From Candidatus Latescibacterota bacterium (lineage in GTDB: Bacteria; JAAXHH01): a stretch of 64,000 nucleotides of DNA. Location of the stretch: NCBI GenBank assembly GCA_012270975.1, contig JAAXHH010000141.1, forward strand, positions 874,763 to 938,762, written 5' to 3'. The notes under the pieces were generated by a model that saw only the letters and a program-made list of their open reading frames with translations, did no database searches and had not been told where the DNA came from. Below, piece after piece: positions 52,823 to 61,999 of the stretch (the first letter of the stretch is position 1; every line of letters begins with the position of its first letter). Position numbers and translations under genes: made by a program.

Positions 52823-54894
52823 TCGTGGTACATCCGCCGGAAGGCGTTCAAGTCCCCGGGATCTCCGATAACCGTCAACAGATCGCCTGACCTGATCATG
52901 GTGTCGCCCGTGGGGACGATCACCTCGTCGAAATGGCGTATCCACACGATCCGGCATCCTCCCGGGATTTCCATTTCGGATATGGGCATTCCGATCAGGC
53001 CACTCGCGGGCGACTGGGGAAGGACCGGGACGGTCAGGTACCGGTCGCTCCGCAGGAAGATGTCGCGCAGGGCGTGCTCGTCGACCGCGGCCATCCACAC
53101 CAGACCGAAGTTCACATCATCGGCCCGTTCCGCGATCCGGGCCAGCATGCGCAGATGCAGCGCGGTGTGCTCTGCAGGGCTGACCAGGAAGAAAAACGCG
53201 TAGATATCGTCTGAAACCGGCGTGCCGGTCACGGGATTTCGATACGCTACCCCCACGCCCTCGAATGAGCGGACGAGTACCAGTTCCGGCAGGGCGATAT
53301 CCGGCATGCGAAAATGACGCAGCATCACGCCTTCGGCGACCGGCGTTCCGCCCGCATCGGTCTGCTGCATGAACCTGTTGTTGATTTCACCGATTGAAAG
53401 GCCGACCCGGGGCGACAGCTTTTCCGCCGCAACGGCGATGACCCGATCGAATTCGACTTCCTCTTCGAAATCGACCGGCTGGCACCGGGTGATCATGTCT
53501 TCAAACGGATCTTCGTCCCGGAGCCCCTTTTCCTTCAGGATCCCGCGCAGTTCCCGGTCCAGGCCCTGGTAACGCGACCGGCCGAGCCGTTCGAAGAGGT
53601 GGTAGATCGCGCCGTTGCGGTCCGCCCTGAACCGTGCGTAGTAGAAATACCACAGGGTCCCGGCGGCTATGAATCCGACGATGAACAGGATGGCGGGCCA
53701 ACCCATCTGCCAGATCACCAGGAAGGGCATTACCATGCCAGCGATGTGCATCCACGGGTACCAGGGCGAGCGGTATCCCGGGTCGTACTCGGCGATGCGG
53801 CTTTCCCGCATTACGACAACCGCGAAGCACACGACGGCGAAAACGACGAGCTGAAAGGCGCTCGCCAGCTTGGCGATGCCCACGGGGTCGAGGGTCAGCA
53901 GGATGACGAGGATGCTTCCCACCGTTACGATCAGCGAGCGGAACGGCACACCCCGGGAGGTTACCTGGCTCATTCCGACGGGCAGCAGACGGTCCCGGCT
54001 CATCGCCAGCGGATAGCGGGAAGCGCTCAGGATGCCCGCGTTCGCCACGGAGACAAAGGCGAGCAGGGCCGCCACCGAGATGAGCAGGCTTCCCCACCAG
54101 CCGTACAGGATGCCGGCCGCCGTCGCCGCCGGCGTCAGGTCGCCCGCAAGGCGTTCGATGGGAATGACGCCCACCATGACCGCCGTGCCGAGTGCGTACA
54201 CTGCGACGGCAGTGGCCAGGGCGAGGAATACACCCCGGGGAAGGGTCTTTTCCGGTTTTTCGATTTCTTCCGCGAGACTTGCGACCTTGGTCACACCAAC
54301 GTAGCTGATGTAGACCAGTCCCGCCGTCCCCATGAGCGTGGTGATCTCGACGTCGAAGAGACCCTCGAACGCGACGGAATCCAGTGCCGGGACCCCGCCG
54401 CCGATAAAGCCGGCCAGGAGGAGGAGCAGGGCCATCACCAGGTAGATCTGCAGGCGGCCGCTCTTCGCGGCGCCAAAGTAGTTCACCGCACCGAGGCCCG
54501 CCGCCAGCGCCAGGGCCACGGGCAGCTGGGGCAGGCCCGGGAAGAAGAGGGCGATATAGGCGCCCATGCCCACCAGCGCGAAGGTGACCTTGAGGATGAG
54601 CGCCAGCCAGGTCCCGATTCCGGTGATCAGTCCGGCGTACGGTCCCAGGGACCGGTCGACGAAGTAGTACACGCCGCCCGCGCGGGGCATGGCGGTGGCC
54701 AGTTCCACGATGCAGAGCATGGCCGGGATGAGGGGGAGGGTCGCCAGCAGGTAGGCCAGCACGAGGGAAGGACCGGCCTCCATCGCCGCCAAGCCGGGCA
54801 GAAGGAAGAAGCCTGCGCTCAACGTGGTACCCGTCGCGACGGCGTAGACTTCGAAGAACCGCAGTTCCTTCCTCAGGCGCTGAGTTTTCGCCAT
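52819..54894 (-). CDS. APC-family amino-acid permease fused to EIIA-like and TrkA_C domains
   Basis: A 691-aa protein. The first 440 residues form a twelve-helix APC permease (TLSAGFFLLPGLAAMEAGPS, ATAMPRAGGVYYFVDRSLGPY, SRYPLAMSRDRLLPVGMSQV). After a linker, about residues 465-610 resemble a PTS EIIA type 2 domain: GVMLRHFRMPDIALPELVLV keeps the phospho-His position but has Arg in place of the preceding Pro. The last 65 residues (GMPISEMEIPGG, IVPTGDTMIRSGDLLTVIGD) are a TrkA_C ligand-binding domain. Together they suggest an amino-acid importer gated by phosphate or nucleotide signals. Confidence 0.85.
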   Translation of the reverse strand: MAKTQRLRKELRFFEVYAVATGTTLSAGFFLLPGLAAMEAGPSLVLAYLLATLPLIPAMLCIVELATAMPRAGGVYYFVDRSLGPYAGLITGIGTWLALILKVTFALVGMGAYIALFFPGLPQLPVALALAAGLGAVNYFGAAKSGRLQIYLVMALLLLLAGFIGGGVPALDSVAFEGLFDVEITTLMGTAGLVYISYVGVTKVASLAEEIEKPEKTLPRGVFLALATAVAVYALGTAVMVGVIPIERLAGDLTPAATAAGILYGWWGSLLISVAALLAFVSVANAGILSASRYPLAMSRDRLLPVGMSQVTSRGVPFRSLIVTVGSILVILLTLDPVGIAKLASAFQLVVFAVVCFAVVVMRESRIAEYDPGYRSPWYPWMHIAGMVMPFLVIWQMGWPAILFIVGFIAAGTLWYFYYARFRADRNGAIYHLFERLGRSRYQGLDRELRGILKEKGLRDEDPFEDMITRCQPVDFEEEVEFDRVIAVAAEKLSPRVGLSIGEINNRFMQQTDAGGTPVAEGVMLRHFRMPDIALPELVLVRSFEGVGVAYRNPVTGTPVSDDIYAFFFLVSPAEHTALHLRMLARIAERADDVNFGLVWMAAVDEHALRDIFLRSDRYLTVPVLPQSPASGLIGMPISEMEIPGGCRIVWIRHFDEVIVPTGDTMIRSGDLLTVIGDPGDLNAFRRMYHD

Positions 54895-54922
54895 TTCGGT
54901 GCCGATCTACCTCTGGGGCATT

Positions 54923-55249
54923 CTACTGCAGGGGAGAGAAGGGAGTCGGCGCGAGGATCCGGTTGGCCACCTCGGCCACCAGCACACCGTTCGTTTCGCT
55001 GTCGGCCTTGGCCTTGATCCAGGCGGGATCGGCCATGAACGCCGCCCAGGCACGGTCCCGGTGGTTCGCGTCTTCAAAGGCCAGTAAATAGGTCAGTTCG
55101 TGGTTGCTCGGTCCGATCACGGTCTGCCAGAAACCCACCAGTTTCATGCCGTGCTTCTCGAAAAGAGGCAGGGCGTGGTTGGTGAATCGGTCCAGGATGT
55201 CCGGCACGCGGCCGGGCATGATTTTATAGATACGTTCTTCGTAAATCAT
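54923..55249 (-). CDS. NIPSNAP-family protein
   Basis: A 108-aa ferredoxin-like dimeric alpha/beta-barrel protein of the NIPSNAP family (MIYEERIYKIMPGRVPDILDRF, FWQTVIGPSNHELTYLLAFED, WAAFMADPAW). The molecular role is unclear; bacterial members often lie beside catabolic genes. GGGAG precedes the ATG. It lies 28 nt from the permease gene start, in the same direction. Confidence 0.85.
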   Translation of the reverse strand: MIYEERIYKIMPGRVPDILDRFTNHALPLFEKHGMKLVGFWQTVIGPSNHELTYLLAFEDANHRDRAWAAFMADPAWIKAKADSETNGVLVAEVANRILAPTPFSPLQ

Positions 55250-55296
55250 ATTAATCTCCCATCAATACCGCCAGACGAGTCAGGCACGCGCCGTTG

Positions 55297-56442
55297 TCAG
55301 TCCAGGCCGGCCAGGCACGCGCCGCGCGCCACGTCGAATCCCTGGCGGCGCAGGTACTGCTCCAGCCCGACGAGGAAGGGCGTCACGGCCTCCAGGTTGG
55401 CGTTGTGCGCCATGTGGCCCACGCGTATGGTCCGGTTCACGTAGTCACCCAGGCCCAGGCCGACATGCATGCCGTACTCGGCCTTCATGAAATCGGAAAA
55501 GGCGACGGGCTTGAACCGGTCTTCCGACAGGATGACCGTCATGTTGACGCAGGCGGCCCGTTCTTCGGCCATGACCTTGAGGCCCATAGCGCGCACGCCT
55601 TCCCGCACCACGCGGGAGACCTTGCGGTGCCGGGTCCAGCAGGCCTCGAGCCCCTCCGCCAGGATATCGTCCGTGCTTCGGATCAAAGCGACGAAGTTGT
55701 TGACGGGCATGGTGCCGGGATGGGGATGGACGTCGGCCTGGGTCTCGGCGAAGTGGCGCAGGTTCTGCAGGTCGGCCATGAACCCGCGGGGCTCCCGCCG
55801 GTCTTTCATGGCGTCCCAGGCCCGGTCGCTCACGGCCACGAGGGCCAGGCCCGGCGGCGCGCCCAGGGCCTTCTGGGAGGCGCATACCGTGACGTCGATG
55901 TCCCAGGCGTCCATCAGGTACTGCTCGCCGCCCACGGAAGCGATGGTGTCCACCAGGACGAGCATGCCGTGTTCCCGGGCGGCGGCGGCCAGTTCATGCA
56001 CCGGGTTGGCCACGCCCGTCGACGTTTCCCCGTGCACCATGAAGACCGCCTTCAGACCTGGATTCGCCGCGGCCGCCTCGTGGATGTCCGAAGCCTCGAA
56101 GGGGATACCCCAGGGTTTCTTCGACACCACCGAATCCAGCCCGAAAGCCCTGGCCAGGTCGTCCAGGCGCTTGCCGAAGAGGCCATTGTCGAGCGTCAGG
56201 ATCCGGTCGCCCGGATTGAACAGGCTGTTCATCACCACGTCGTTGGCCGTGTGGCCCGATCCCACGAGCGGGAAGACGTCGCCTTCCGTCCCGATCACGC
56301 GCTGGAGATTGGATACGGTCTTGCGCCAGATTTCCACCCATCGGTCGCCGTAGTGGGCGGTGAGGGGATCGCTCATGTGGGCGAGGACGTCGGGGCTGAC
56401 TTCGATGGGACCGGGGATCATCAGACGGTAGTGTTTACGCAT
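55297..56442 (-). CDS. Class V aminotransferase (alanine-glyoxylate/serine-glyoxylate type)
   Basis: A 381-aa PLP enzyme of fold type I, class V. Family marks are RLMIPGPIEVSPDVL, VGSGHTANDVVMNSL, VHGETSTGVANPVHEL, VDTIASVGGEQYLMDAWDID and the PLP lysine in ASQKALGAPPGL. It moves an amino group from alanine, serine or a similar donor to glyoxylate or pyruvate. The ATG at 56442 fits the family start; the open frame runs about 640 codons further but has no similarity there. Confidence 0.9.
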   Translation of the reverse strand: MRKHYRLMIPGPIEVSPDVLAHMSDPLTAHYGDRWVEIWRKTVSNLQRVIGTEGDVFPLVGSGHTANDVVMNSLFNPGDRILTLDNGLFGKRLDDLARAFGLDSVVSKKPWGIPFEASDIHEAAAANPGLKAVFMVHGETSTGVANPVHELAAAAREHGMLVLVDTIASVGGEQYLMDAWDIDVTVCASQKALGAPPGLALVAVSDRAWDAMKDRREPRGFMADLQNLRHFAETQADVHPHPGTMPVNNFVALIRSTDDILAEGLEACWTRHRKVSRVVREGVRAMGLKVMAEERAACVNMTVILSEDRFKPVAFSDFMKAEYGMHVGLGLGDYVNRTIRVGHMAHNANLEAVTPFLVGLEQYLRRQGFDVARGACLAGLD

Positions 56443-56633
56443 GGAGGGTACCCTTGGATGAATCTTGCGGATGAGTCTTGCGGGTAAGTCAAGCCGTCGT
56501 TCCGCGTGTCCGAAACATCGTTCGAATATACGGAGACGACGAGAGCGGATCAACAGAGAAAAACTGAAGACGGGAAGGTGGGACGGCGTATCTGTATAGA
56601 GGCTTTTGTTCGGCATATGAGGACATATAGGCC
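56443..56633. other. Gene-free stretch before ggt
   Basis: No gene is visible between the class V aminotransferase start and the ggt promoter. AT-rich pieces here may hold the divergent promoter of the aminotransferase, but I found no convincing boxes. Confidence 0.4.
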
Positions 56634-56662
56634 TTGACTTGACCGGGAACTCCGCCTTTATT
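56634..56662 (+). promoter_or_regulatory. Candidate promoter of ggt
   Basis: TTGACT (56634-56639), a 17-nt spacer and TTTATT (56657-56662). The leader would be about 125 nt. Confidence 0.45.
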
Positions 56663-56793
56663 GTCTGTGCCGGTTCCTTGGCGAACAGGATGCAGGCGCC
56701 ATGGAAGCCACGGCATGAAAGATGGTGTCCCGGAGATTGTATTCGACCCGTGAGCAAAGCGGTATCGTCACCATAGGAATGAGGCTTCGGTAA

Positions 56794-58566
56794 ATGATTC
56801 ATCGATTCAAGACCCTGGTCGTTCTGTGCGGATTCATCCTTCTGTCCGCCACGGTTCAGGAGTCGCATGCGGCGTCGCGCAAGCCGGTTGTCGGCAAGAA
56901 GGGCATGGCGGTGGCCGTCGAGCCCCTGGCCACTCAAATCGCCGCGGACATCCTCAAGAAGGGCGGAAACGCGGTGGACGCGGCCGTGGGACTTGGGCTG
57001 GCCCTGGCGGTGACCCATCCTTCCGCCGGCAATATCGGAGGCGGAGGCTTTATGGTCATCCGCCTGGCGGATGGTACGGCCGTGGCCGTTGACTACAGAG
57101 AGAAGGCGCCCGGGAAAGCCCATGCCCGGATGTACCTGGATCCCGACGGCAACCGGGCCGTGAACCAGAACATCGTCCTCACCCGCGGCGACGGTACCCC
57201 CTATCATCCCTTCACCAACCGGATCCACCATCTTGCCATCGGCGTGCCGGGCACCGTCGCTGGATTCGCCCTGGCCCTGGAGAAATACGGCACCATGTCC
57301 ATGGCGGAGGTCATCCAGCCCGCCATAGATCTCGCAGAGAACGGCTTTATCCTGACGGAACGCATAGCCCGGGGGCTGAACGGCCGAAAGGTCATTTTCG
57401 ACCAGATCCCCGCGAGCAAGGCAGCCATGCTCCGCAGCGACGGCGAGGCCTGGCAGGAAGGCGACCGCTGGATTCAAAAGGACCTGGCGGAAACCCTGAA
57501 GCGTATCGCCCAAGACGGACATGACGGTTTTTACAAGGGCAGGACCGCCGAACTGATCGAGAAGGACATGATGGCCGGAGGCGGCATGATCGACCGGACC
57601 GACCTGGCCAACTACCAGGCGATCATCAGGGAACCCATACGCAACACCTACCGCGGGGAATACGAGATCTTTTCCATGCCCCCGCCGAGTTCGGGCGGCA
57701 TCACCATGTCGCTGATGCTCAATATACTCGAAGGGTACGACGTGGGCCGGATGGGCCATAACGCGTCCAACACCCTTCACATCATGACCGAAGCCATGCG
57801 CCGGGCCTACGCCGAACGCGCCCGGCACCTGGGAGACGCCGACTTCGTCGAGATACCGGGACATCTCACGACGAAGGAGTACGCGGCGGAGCTTCGGGCC
57901 ACGATCGATCCCTTCTTCGCCACGCCCAGCGAGGAACTGGGACCGGAACTGACCATGGCAGAGGAGCCTGTGGAAACAACCCATTACTCCGTAGTCGACC
58001 AGTGGGGCAACGCCGTATCGAACACCTACACGCTTGAAGGCGGGTACGGCTCCCACATCGTCATCGCGGGTACGGGCATGATCACGAACAACGAGATGGG
58101 CGATTTCAATTACCAACCGGGGGTCACCAGAAACACCGGGCAGATCGGGACGCCGCCGAACCTCATCGAACCGAACAAGCGGATGCTGAGTTCGATGTCG
58201 CCGACCATCGTCACGCGCAACGGCGATCTGTACCTGGTAGTGGGCAGCCCCGGGGGACGCACGATCATCAATACGACCATGCAGCTGATCCTGAATGTCG
58301 TTGATCACGGCATGAATATCCAGGAAGCGGTCGACGCGCCGCGCATCCACCACCAGTGGTTCCCGGACTTCCTACGCGTGGAAGGTGGAGTGGGGACCGA
58401 CGTCGTCGACGCTATGAAAACAAAGGGGCACAGTCTCAGCAGCCGCGGATGGGGGGGCGGTTCATACCGCCAGGGAGACGGCCACAGCATCATGGTGGAC
58501 CCCGAAACCGGCGATCGCCTGGGCGCCCCGGACCCCAGGATCGAAGGCGCTGCATTCGGACATTAG
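56794..58566 (+). CDS. ggt: Gamma-glutamyltransferase, secreted
   Basis: A 590-aa N-terminal-nucleophile enzyme that splits glutathione and other gamma-glutamyl compounds in the periplasm. A Sec signal (LVVLCGFILLSATVQESHA) precedes the mature protein. The large-subunit motif GNAVDAAVGLGLALAVTHPS and GGGGFMVIR are present. Self-cleavage should occur before Thr396 in VETTHYSVVDQWGNAVSNTY, and SMSPTIVTRNG with GSPGGRTIINT form the gamma-glutamyl site. It is followed after 60 nt by a D-cysteine desulfhydrase-like gene, which fits use of released cysteine-containing products. Confidence 0.95.
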   Translation: MIHRFKTLVVLCGFILLSATVQESHAASRKPVVGKKGMAVAVEPLATQIAADILKKGGNAVDAAVGLGLALAVTHPSAGNIGGGGFMVIRLADGTAVAVDYREKAPGKAHARMYLDPDGNRAVNQNIVLTRGDGTPYHPFTNRIHHLAIGVPGTVAGFALALEKYGTMSMAEVIQPAIDLAENGFILTERIARGLNGRKVIFDQIPASKAAMLRSDGEAWQEGDRWIQKDLAETLKRIAQDGHDGFYKGRTAELIEKDMMAGGGMIDRTDLANYQAIIREPIRNTYRGEYEIFSMPPPSSGGITMSLMLNILEGYDVGRMGHNASNTLHIMTEAMRRAYAERARHLGDADFVEIPGHLTTKEYAAELRATIDPFFATPSEELGPELTMAEEPVETTHYSVVDQWGNAVSNTYTLEGGYGSHIVIAGTGMITNNEMGDFNYQPGVTRNTGQIGTPPNLIEPNKRMLSSMSPTIVTRNGDLYLVVGSPGGRTIINTTMQLILNVVDHGMNIQEAVDAPRIHHQWFPDFLRVEGGVGTDVVDAMKTKGHSLSSRGWGGGSYRQGDGHSIMVDPETGDRLGAPDPRIEGAAFGH

Positions 58567-58626
58567 GCGAACGCGCCGGATGATTCCCGCGGGGAACCCG
58601 GCCTCTCGCCTGCTGGAGCAGCCATA

Positions 58627-59646
58627 TTGAAGTTGTACGACCGTGACGCCGCGCAGGAACTGCGTCACCTCCTGGGCAGGTTCACCCGAGCGCCGGTGGC
58701 CCACCTGCCCACTCCGCTACAGGACTGTCCTCGCCTCGGGGAGGCCCTCGGGGGCCCCCGTATCCTCTTCAAACGCGATGACATGACCGGGCTGGCCATG
58801 GGCGGAAACAAGGCCCGCCAGTTCACCTACTCGCTGGGTCCCGCCCTCGAGAACGGGTGCGACTACCTGGTCCACGGCTCCGATTCCCAGTCTAACCAGT
58901 CCGCGCAGACCGCAGCCGCCGCGGCCCGGCTGGGCATGAAGTCCATCGTGGTCATCCCGCGGGACCACCGATCCTATCCCGTTTCCGGTAACTTGCTGCT
59001 CAACCACCTCATGGCGGACCAGATCAAGTACGTCTTTCCCCTGACTGTGAAGGACGAGTTGAAAAAGCAGATCGAAGAACTGGAAACGAAGGGATCGAAG
59101 GCGTACGACACGAGCAGCGACGGCGCGATACTGCGTGCCGTGGCCTACGTCGATGCCGTCCTCGAACTGTGCGAACAACTGGCGCAGCGGAGCATAACCC
59201 CAAGGGCCATCTATACGAGTTCCATGACCCATACCATCGTCGGGCTGGTGGTCGGACTGCGCGCCGTCTCCGCCAGCTTCAAGGCCGTCGGGCTCAACTA
59301 CTGGGTGGGAGACGACCGGGAGATGCAGGAACGTCTCGCGCCCGTGGCCAACGAATGCGCCTCGGTCATCGGACTCAAACACACTTTCACACCGGACGAT
59401 TTCGATGTCACGTGCGATTTCGCGAAACCTGATTTCGGCGAACCGTCGCGCACCAGCCTCGAAACCATGCGCCTGGTGGCGCAGACCGAGGGCATCGTAC
59501 TCGACCCGGTATACACGGCCAAGGCCATGGACGGCCTGGCCATACACATCCGGGAGGGGCGTTTCCAGACGGACGAATCCGTCGTATTCCTTCACACGGG
59601 AGGAACGCCCGCCGTATTCGCCTATGGAGACGAGCTCTTCGGTTGA
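58627..59646 (+). CDS. D-cysteine desulfhydrase/ACC deaminase-family PLP enzyme
   Basis: A 339-aa fold-type II PLP enzyme. The PLP lysine is K62 in GLAMGGNKARQF; GSDSQSNQSAQTAAAAARLG binds the phosphate or substrate carboxylate, and LHTGGTPAVFAY closes the protein. In the family this pattern gives D-cysteine desulfhydrase (pyruvate, sulfide and ammonia) or ACC deaminase. Between these, D-cysteine desulfhydrase-like is my preference. The start is a TTG at 58627 with GGAG 8 nt upstream. It lies between ggt and the second FmdA-type gene. Confidence 0.85.
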   Translation: MKLYDRDAAQELRHLLGRFTRAPVAHLPTPLQDCPRLGEALGGPRILFKRDDMTGLAMGGNKARQFTYSLGPALENGCDYLVHGSDSQSNQSAQTAAAAARLGMKSIVVIPRDHRSYPVSGNLLLNHLMADQIKYVFPLTVKDELKKQIEELETKGSKAYDTSSDGAILRAVAYVDAVLELCEQLAQRSITPRAIYTSSMTHTIVGLVVGLRAVSASFKAVGLNYWVGDDREMQERLAPVANECASVIGLKHTFTPDDFDVTCDFAKPDFGEPSRTSLETMRLVAQTEGIVLDPVYTAKAMDGLAIHIREGRFQTDESVVFLHTGGTPAVFAYGDELFG

Positions 59647-59697
59647 GCCGCTCCGGTTGGATTTACCAACCTATCCCAAAGAGAGGTAACAGCTATT

Positions 59698-61518
59698 TTG
59701 TTTCGCAGATCATCCAAGACGGCCAGGACGGCCAAGTCAGGCAGTCCAGGCAAATCAGGCAGGTCAGGCAGGTCAGGCGGTCCAGACAGTCCAGATAACG
59801 CAGGCCTGACCAGACGGGTAACCAGGGACCGGGTTCAGCAGGTATTCAGTCCGAACGTCTCCCCGGCCATCACCGTCAGCCGCGGCGAAACCATCGTCGT
59901 GGAAACACAGGATTGCTATCAGGGGCTTCTCGCGGAAGTACCCGAAGCGAATCGTGACGCAGAACGGTCCGATGGGTCGGAGCAGGCCGACCGGTCCATT
60001 CGGACCACCGGATTACCGGTAACAGGTCCCATCTACGTGGAAGACGCCCATATCGGCGATGTACTGTCGGTGCACGTGAAAGAGATCAAGACGGCCGGGA
60101 CCGGAGTGTTTGCCGTGCGGCCGGAATCGGGTGTCCCCGGGCAGGATATCCAGAAACCGCAGGTTCGCGTCCTCGAGGTCAACGAAAACCAGGTCCACCT
60201 GGACGACCGGCTCAAGCTGCCGGTTCGCCCCGTGATCGGGAGCATGGGCGTAGCCGCGAAGCACGGGGAAATAGATACCATCTACCCGGGCAGGCACGGC
60301 GGAAACATGGACACCCTGGAAATCACGACCGGGTCGCGGGTCTACCTCCCCGTCCAGGTCAATGGCGCCCTGCTGTCGCTGGGCGATGTGAAGGCCTGCG
60401 TGGGAGACGGCCAGATCGCCGGTTCGGGCGTGGAAGTGGAAGCGGAGATTACCCTGCGGGTGGACACGCTGCCGGGCGGGCGGTTTTCCTGGCCCCGGGT
60501 CGAATCCAAGGGTGAATGGATCACCATTACGTCCGCGTCCACGGTGGACCAGGCGGCGCGCCTGGCGATCGGCGAGATGGTCAAATGGATTACGCAGGAC
60601 AAGGGACTCGACTTCGAAACGGCCTACGCGCTGGTGAGCCTGGGCGGCAGTCTCCGCGTCAGCCAGTGGGGGAATCCGCTGACTACTGCGCGCATGGTCT
60701 TTCCCAAGCGCCTGATCAACAAGCTCAGATCAGTACCGACCGCCTCCGGCCGGCTCAATTATCGTTCCCTGCCCCCCGCGGTCAACGGCGACACGGGCGA
60801 GGAGACGGTGGCGGCCGATGCGGAACAACCCGCTGCCCGCTCATCCCGAAAATCCGGCTCGAGCCGTTCTCAGCGCTCGTCGGGGAGAACTCGCCAGTCC
60901 GGAAACCGGCGTGGCACACGGCAGAAGTCGAACGGCGCCCCCACTTCCGCCAGCACCGAAGACAGCCAGAAGGAAGCAACTGGGCAACCGGAGACCGGCA
61001 GCCGGCAAGATGAGGTAAGCCAGCAGGAGGCCGGTAACCGGCAGGAAAAGGCCGCCCAGCAGGAGGCCGACAGCCAGCAAGAAGTGGTAAGCCAGAAGGA
61101 AGCGGCCGGGCAGCAGGAGACCGTCACCCAGCAAGAAGCGGTAAGCCAGAAGGAAGCGGCCACCGTGGACGCCGGCGAAAATGACAGCGGGGCCGCCAAG
61201 CCAGGCAGCAGTCGCGGGAACAAATCAGGCCGCACCGGCAGGTCCGGCAGGTCCGCAAGGAGAAAAGGACCGGCCTCGAAGAAGGACGCGGCGACTGATC
61301 AGGCGGACGCGTCTGCCGTGGCGGCAGAAACCGCTCCTGTACCGCGCGACGAACCCGAAGCCGTGACAGAACAACCAAAGCATCCGGAAGAAGCCAAGGC
61401 CCCTCGGAATGACGATGTACAATCCGGAAATGGGGCCGGTCAGACGGACGCAGGGCAGGGAGACACCGGCCGCAAACCCACGTACGGAAGAAGGCAGCGC
61501 ACGGTCCGCAGGGCATAA
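59698..61518 (+). CDS. Acetamidase/formamidase family protein 2 with long disordered tail
   Basis: A 606-aa protein. Residues about 40-345 are a complete FmdA/AmdA amidase (SPAITVSRGETIVVETQDCY, GNMDTLEITTGSRVYLPVQV, LLSLGDVKACVGDGQ, VEVEAEITLRVD). The N-terminus carries a Ser-Gly-Arg repeat, and the last 240 residues are low complexity: Gln/Glu/Ala/Ser repeats of the type QQEA and SQKEAA, then Lys/Arg/Gly stretches. Both are disordered. The start is a TTG at 59698 with AGAGG about 11 nt upstream. The tail is highly unusual for the family and may bind RNA or another acidic partner, by inference from its basic end. Confidence 0.8.
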   Translation: MFRRSSKTARTAKSGSPGKSGRSGRSGGPDSPDNAGLTRRVTRDRVQQVFSPNVSPAITVSRGETIVVETQDCYQGLLAEVPEANRDAERSDGSEQADRSIRTTGLPVTGPIYVEDAHIGDVLSVHVKEIKTAGTGVFAVRPESGVPGQDIQKPQVRVLEVNENQVHLDDRLKLPVRPVIGSMGVAAKHGEIDTIYPGRHGGNMDTLEITTGSRVYLPVQVNGALLSLGDVKACVGDGQIAGSGVEVEAEITLRVDTLPGGRFSWPRVESKGEWITITSASTVDQAARLAIGEMVKWITQDKGLDFETAYALVSLGGSLRVSQWGNPLTTARMVFPKRLINKLRSVPTASGRLNYRSLPPAVNGDTGEETVAADAEQPAARSSRKSGSSRSQRSSGRTRQSGNRRGTRQKSNGAPTSASTEDSQKEATGQPETGSRQDEVSQQEAGNRQEKAAQQEADSQQEVVSQKEAAGQQETVTQQEAVSQKEAATVDAGENDSGAAKPGSSRGNKSGRTGRSGRSARRKGPASKKDAATDQADASAVAAETAPVPRDEPEAVTEQPKHPEEAKAPRNDDVQSGNGAGQTDAGQGDTGRKPTYGRRQRTVRRA

Positions 61519-61564
61519 CGGCTCCGGCTTGCGGGCGGCGTGGTACGAGCGGCAGGTACGCGCT

Positions 61565-61954
61565 TCAGCTTTCCTTCGACTCCAGGTCGATCTGGATTTC
61601 GGTCTCGAACGCCGCGGCAAAGTCGAAGACGTCGTCGAAATCCTCGATGGCGTCCTCCTCGGTTTTCCGCAGCAACCCCTCGTTGACCAGGCTGAAGACG
61701 ATGTCGCCGAAGTGGCGGGTTTTCGTGATGTTCCACTCTTCGAAAACCAGCTTCGCAGCGATGCCGAACCGTTCGATGGCGAAATCCCGGATGCCCAGGG
61801 ATAGTTCCTTACCGGTGATGTGCCGGCGGACGGTCAGCTTCTCCACCGTGAACGAAACCGCCTCCATGACGAAGAGATAGGCCCGCCGGGGATAGCGGTC
61901 GTCGTTTTCCAGGATGCGGTCCAGTACTTCCTGTGGATCCTGTTCTTCCGACAC
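61565..61954 (-). CDS. Minf_1886-family conserved protein
   Basis: A 129-aa protein that matches the Minf_1886 family found in Planctomycetota, Verrucomicrobiota and relatives: RRAYLFVMEAVSFTVEKL, RRHITGKELSLGIRDFAIE, FGIAAKLVFEEWNITKTRHFG and DIVFSLVNEGLLRKTEED. The function is unknown. It is a useful marker of lineage. It lies 45 nt downstream of the membrane protein gene that follows and in the same direction. Confidence 0.85.
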   Translation of the reverse strand: MSEEQDPQEVLDRILENDDRYPRRAYLFVMEAVSFTVEKLTVRRHITGKELSLGIRDFAIERFGIAAKLVFEEWNITKTRHFGDIVFSLVNEGLLRKTEEDAIEDFDDVFDFAAAFETEIQIDLESKES

Positions 61955-61999
61955 TTCACGCTCCCGCGAATATGACAGCAGCGAACAGCACCAATCCGG

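Noticed and set aside
56443..58353. Upstream extension of the class V aminotransferase frame to about 1018 codons
   Set aside because: The added part is antisense to ggt, with no similarity; the family start is at 56442.
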